Source: a virus
Strand: one strand, 5' to 3'
IMG/VR virus record: IMGVR_UViG_3300047548_001036
Location: 64,001 to 114,568 of that record
DNA length: 50,568 nucleotides
Each line of letters begins with the position of its first letter. Position 1 is the first letter of the stretch. This document shows, one piece after another, positions 48,231 through 50,568 of this stretch. Position numbers and translations under genes: made by a program. The notes beneath the pieces are model-generated. The model did not search any database. It had not been told where the DNA came from and saw nothing but the letters and a program-made list of their open reading frames with translations.

Positions 48231-50102
48231 ATGAGTAAAGTTATCGGTATTGACTTAGGTACCACCAATAGTTGCGTTGCTGTTTTAGAAAATGGCGTTG
48301 CTAAAATTATCGAAAACAGCGAAGGCGCAAGAACTACCCCTTCAATTATCGCATACACTGCCGACGAAGTACTAGTTGGCGCAAGTGCCAAGCGACAATC
48401 AGTTACTAACCCCAAAAATACCATTTATGCAGCTAAACGACTGATTGGTCGTAAATTTAAAGAAGAAGCTGTACAAAAAGACATCGATCTTATGCCTTAT
48501 GAAATCATGGAGGCTAAAAATGGCGATGCCTGGGTTAAAGCACAAGGAAAAGAACTGGCTCCGCCACAAATCAGTGCAGAAGTGTTACGTAAAATGAAGC
48601 AAACTGCCGAGGACTATCTTGGCAATCCTGTTACACAAGCTGTTATCACAGTTCCTGCTTATTTCAACGATAGCCAGCGTCAGGCTACCAAAGATGCCGG
48701 GAAAATCGCAGGGCTAGAAGTTCTTCGTATTATCAACGAACCCACTGCTGCAGCTCTTGCCTACGGTGTGGATAAGACTGACAAATCTGATCGTAAAATT
48801 GCAGTGTATGACCTTGGTGGCGGTACATTTGACGTCAGTATTATTGAAATTGCCAATGTCGACGGAGACAAGCAAATCGAAGTGTTAAGCACTAACGGAG
48901 ATACTTTCCTTGGCGGGGAGGATTTTGACCAACGTATCATGGATTATCTCTGCGACGAATTCAAGAAAGAACAAGGTATTGATCTTAAAAAAGACATGCT
49001 AGCACTTCAGCGCCTAAAAGAGGCTGCAGAGCGTGCAAAAATTGAATTGTCTAGTAGTACGCAAACAGACGTTAACTTACCGTATGTTACAGCAGATGCT
49101 ACGGGTCCCAAGCATCTTAATATCAGGCTAACCCGTGCTAAATTTGAGGCAATGGTGGAAGATCTTATTGAACGAAGCTTGACTCCTTGCCGTACTGCTA
49201 TGAAAGACGCAGGAGTTAGTGCCAGCGAGATCGACGAAATTATTCTTGTCGGTGGTCAAACTCGCATGCCTAAAGTACAAGAGGCTGTGGAAAAGCTGTT
49301 TGGAAAAACTCCACGCAAAGACGTTAACCCAGATGAAGCAGTTGCTGCAGGTGCAGCTATTCAAGGCGCTGTATTAAGCGGAGATCGTAAAGACGTATTG
49401 CTATTAGATGTTACCCCACTAAGTCTGGGTATTGAAACTATGGGCGGTGTCTTTACTAAGATCATTCAGAAGAATACCACTATTCCTACCAAGGCAAGTC
49501 AGGTATTCTCTACAGCTGAAGACAATCAGCCTGCAGTTACAATTAAAGTCGGACAAGGTGAACGAGACATTTTCCAGTATAACAAGCTACTAGGAGAGTT
49601 CAACTTAGATGGTATTGCTCCTGCACCACGCGGTACTCCACAAATAGAAGTTACATTTGACATTGACGCCAACGGCATTATGAATATTAGTGCAAAGGAT
49701 AAAGGTACTGGCAAAGAGAACAAGATTACTATCAAGAGTGATAGCGGTCTGAGTAAAGATCAGATTGAAAAAATGATCCAAGAAGCAGAAGCCAATGCCG
49801 AATCTGATCGAAAACAAAAAGAGCTAATTGAAGCTCGTAATCAGGCTGAAGCAACGATTCATAAGGTAAAAACTGATATGAAAGAAGCTAGTGATGCCCT
49901 AGCAGAGGATGTTAAAATCAAGGTTAACTCTGCAATTTCAGATGTGGAAACTGCGATGTCGGGAGATGATGTATCTGCAATTCAAGAGACTATTGGTAAA
50001 CTGTTTGAAGCCAGTCAGGCGATTTTAGAAGCAAAGTCTAAGTCTACAAAAACTGAAAACAGCGACGATGTAATTGACGCAGAAGTTAAGGAAACTGCTT
50101 AA
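48231..50102 (+). CDS. dnaK: Full-length Hsp70 chaperone
   Basis: A 623-residue Dna[15 protein letters not shown] (phosphate 1), [46 protein letters not shown] (phosphate 2) and [15 protein letters not shown] (adenosine) are intact, so ATPase activity is expected. The linker [15 protein letters not shown] leads to the substrate domain, then a helical lid ending [12 protein letters not shown]. It is close, from memory, to betaproteobacterial DnaK ([18 protein letters not shown]). No dnaJ or grpE is in the window, so host partners would be used. Strong AAGGAG. A terminator and Hsp20 follow. Confidence 0.95.
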   Translation: MSKVIGIDLGTTNSCVAVLENGVAKIIENSEGARTTPSIIAYTADEVLVGASAKRQSVTNPKNTIYAAKRLIGRKFKEEAVQKDIDLMPYEIMEAKNGDAWVKAQGKELAPPQISAEVLRKMKQTAEDYLGNPVTQAVITVPAYFNDSQRQATKDAGKIAGLEVLRIINEPTAAALAYGVDKTDKSDRKIAVYDLGGGTFDVSIIEIANVDGDKQIEVLSTNGDTFLGGEDFDQRIMDYLCDEFKKEQGIDLKKDMLALQRLKEAAERAKIELSSSTQTDVNLPYVTADATGPKHLNIRLTRAKFEAMVEDLIERSLTPCRTAMKDAGVSASEIDEIILVGGQTRMPKVQEAVEKLFGKTPRKDVNPDEAVAAGAAIQGAVLSGDRKDVLLLDVTPLSLGIETMGGVFTKIIQKNTTIPTKASQVFSTAEDNQPAVTIKVGQGERDIFQYNKLLGEFNLDGIAPAPRGTPQIEVTFDIDANGIMNISAKDKGTGKENKITIKSDSGLSKDQIEKMIQEAEANAESDRKQKELIEARNQAEATIHKVKTDMKEASDALAEDVKIKVNSAISDVETAMSGDDVSAIQETIGKLFEASQAILEAKSKSTKTENSDDVIDAEVKETA

Positions 50103-50111
50103 TTTTACTTG

Positions 50112-50143
50112 GTGCAGTGCTTATGTAAGGCTGCACTTTTATT
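50112..50143 (+). terminator. Terminator-like hairpin between dnaK and hsp20
   Basis: GTGCAG...CTTA-TG-TAAG...CTGCAC followed by TTTTATT. It could end or lower read-through into the Hsp20 gene. Confidence 0.65.
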
Positions 50144-50165
50144 CTTGCTTTAAAGGAGAAATAAA

Positions 50166-50568
50166 ATGAATAATTTAACACGTTTTGATCCAAATGCCTT
50201 AAATCGGGCCCTGATCGGATTTGATCGTTTATTCGACGATATCGAACGTCGATTTGCAAACTCTACTAATAACTACCCACCGTATAACATTATCCAGCAT
50301 AATGACAATTCATATGAGATTGAAATCGCAGTAGCTGGGTTTAATCGAGAAAATGTTTCTGTTGAAGTTGACCAAGATCAACTTCGAATTACAGGTAAAC
50401 AGCCAAGCCGTGATGAAACCACTAAGTATATACATAGAGGACTGGCAGCTAGAGACTTTGAGCGAGTGTTTACCCTAGCAGATCACATGGAAGTGGGTGA
50501 AGCAGAAATGACAGATGGCATTTTACGTGTTATAATTACACGTATAATTCCAGAAGAATTAAAACCTC
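50166..50568 (+). CDS. Hsp20 small heat-shock protein (3' truncated by window end)
   Basis: At least 134 residues, open to the window end. MNNLTRFDPNALNRALIGFD, RLFDDIERRF is the N-terminal arm of IbpA-type proteins. The alpha-crystallin domain follows: NSYEIEIAVAGFNRENVSVE, LRITGKQP, RDFERVFTLADHMEVGEAEM and DGILRVIITRIIPEE. Hsp20 binds unfolded proteins and passes them to DnaK. T4-like cyanophages also carry Hsp20 and it is thought to help virion assembly. AAAGGAG stands before ATG 50166. The end of the gene is not in the window. Confidence 0.9.
   Translation, partial: MNNLTRFDPNALNRALIGFDRLFDDIERRFANSTNNYPPYNIIQHNDNSYEIEIAVAGFNRENVSVEVDQDQLRITGKQPSRDETTKYIHRGLAARDFERVFTLADHMEVGEAEMTDGILRVIITRIIPEELKP

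Noticed and set aside
1-50568. tRNA genes, integrase, insertion sequences or a diversity-generating reverse transcriptase
   Set aside because: I looked in the intergenic stretches and at the long genes and saw no cloverleaf, transposase, integrase or reverse-transcriptase motifs; a covariance-model scan was not possible here.

Overview
The window looks like part of the genome of a large tailed phage of the T4-like (myovirus) type, of the kind found in marine and fresh water. The evidence is a class Ia ribonucleotide reductase pair (alpha and beta) with a glutaredoxin, a PAAR-like spike-tip protein, an Hsp20, several genes for LamG-type and collagen-like fibres, very tight gene packing with ATGA overlaps, and a recurring TAAATA motif before genes that resembles the T4 late promoter core TATAAATA. 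The host cannot be read directly. The phage DnaK resembles betaproteobacterial DnaK from memory, which hints at a betaproteobacterial host but does not prove it.

Layout. 1-17.3 kb is a host-recognition and fibre region: the end of one structural gene, three tandem LamG-domain genes, two giant fibres built of collagen-like GYTGSKGD repeats and 17-residue beta-roll repeats, a 1000-aa structural protein, several smaller fibre or adhesin genes and two likely tail-assembly chaperones. 17.4-22.0 kb starts from a sigma70-like promoter and holds three glycosyltransferase-type genes (one fused to a methyltransferase), a sulfotransferase, a small gene and an adenylylsulfate-kinase-like P-loop protein. 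Together these read as a glycan-building and sulfating cassette. 22.1-25.5 kb carries a subtilisin-like protease and more virion proteins. 25.5-34.9 kb is a set of mostly small genes, many sharing a short N-terminal motif that resembles the T4 capsid-targeting sequence with an [L/I]-x-E cleavage site. They include a carbinolamine-dehydratase-like protein and a GH19 muralytic enzyme. A short minus-strand cluster (28.1-29.1 kb) interrupts them.

34.9-48.2 kb mixes nucleotide and DNA metabolism (PD-(D/E)XK nuclease, NrdA, NrdB, glutaredoxin, HAD phosphatase, DEDD exonuclease, MazG-like protein) with a beta-helix tailspike, a PAAR tip, a SleB-type cell wall hydrolase, a membrane/coiled-coil protein and a ribosomal protein bS21 homologue. 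The window closes with a full-length DnaK and the start of an Hsp20.

Points of most interest: the sulfation cassette; the set of probable head-packaged proteins; two A-run slippery sites, each followed by an open -1 frame that lacks a good start of its own; promoter-like elements placed so that transcription would begin at the start codon (leaderless mRNAs); a one-residue insertion in the metal-ligand motif of NrdB; and the host-like DnaK, Hsp20 and bS21 genes. No tRNA, CRISPR array, integrase or insertion sequence was seen. No intergenic stretch exceeds 300 bases.
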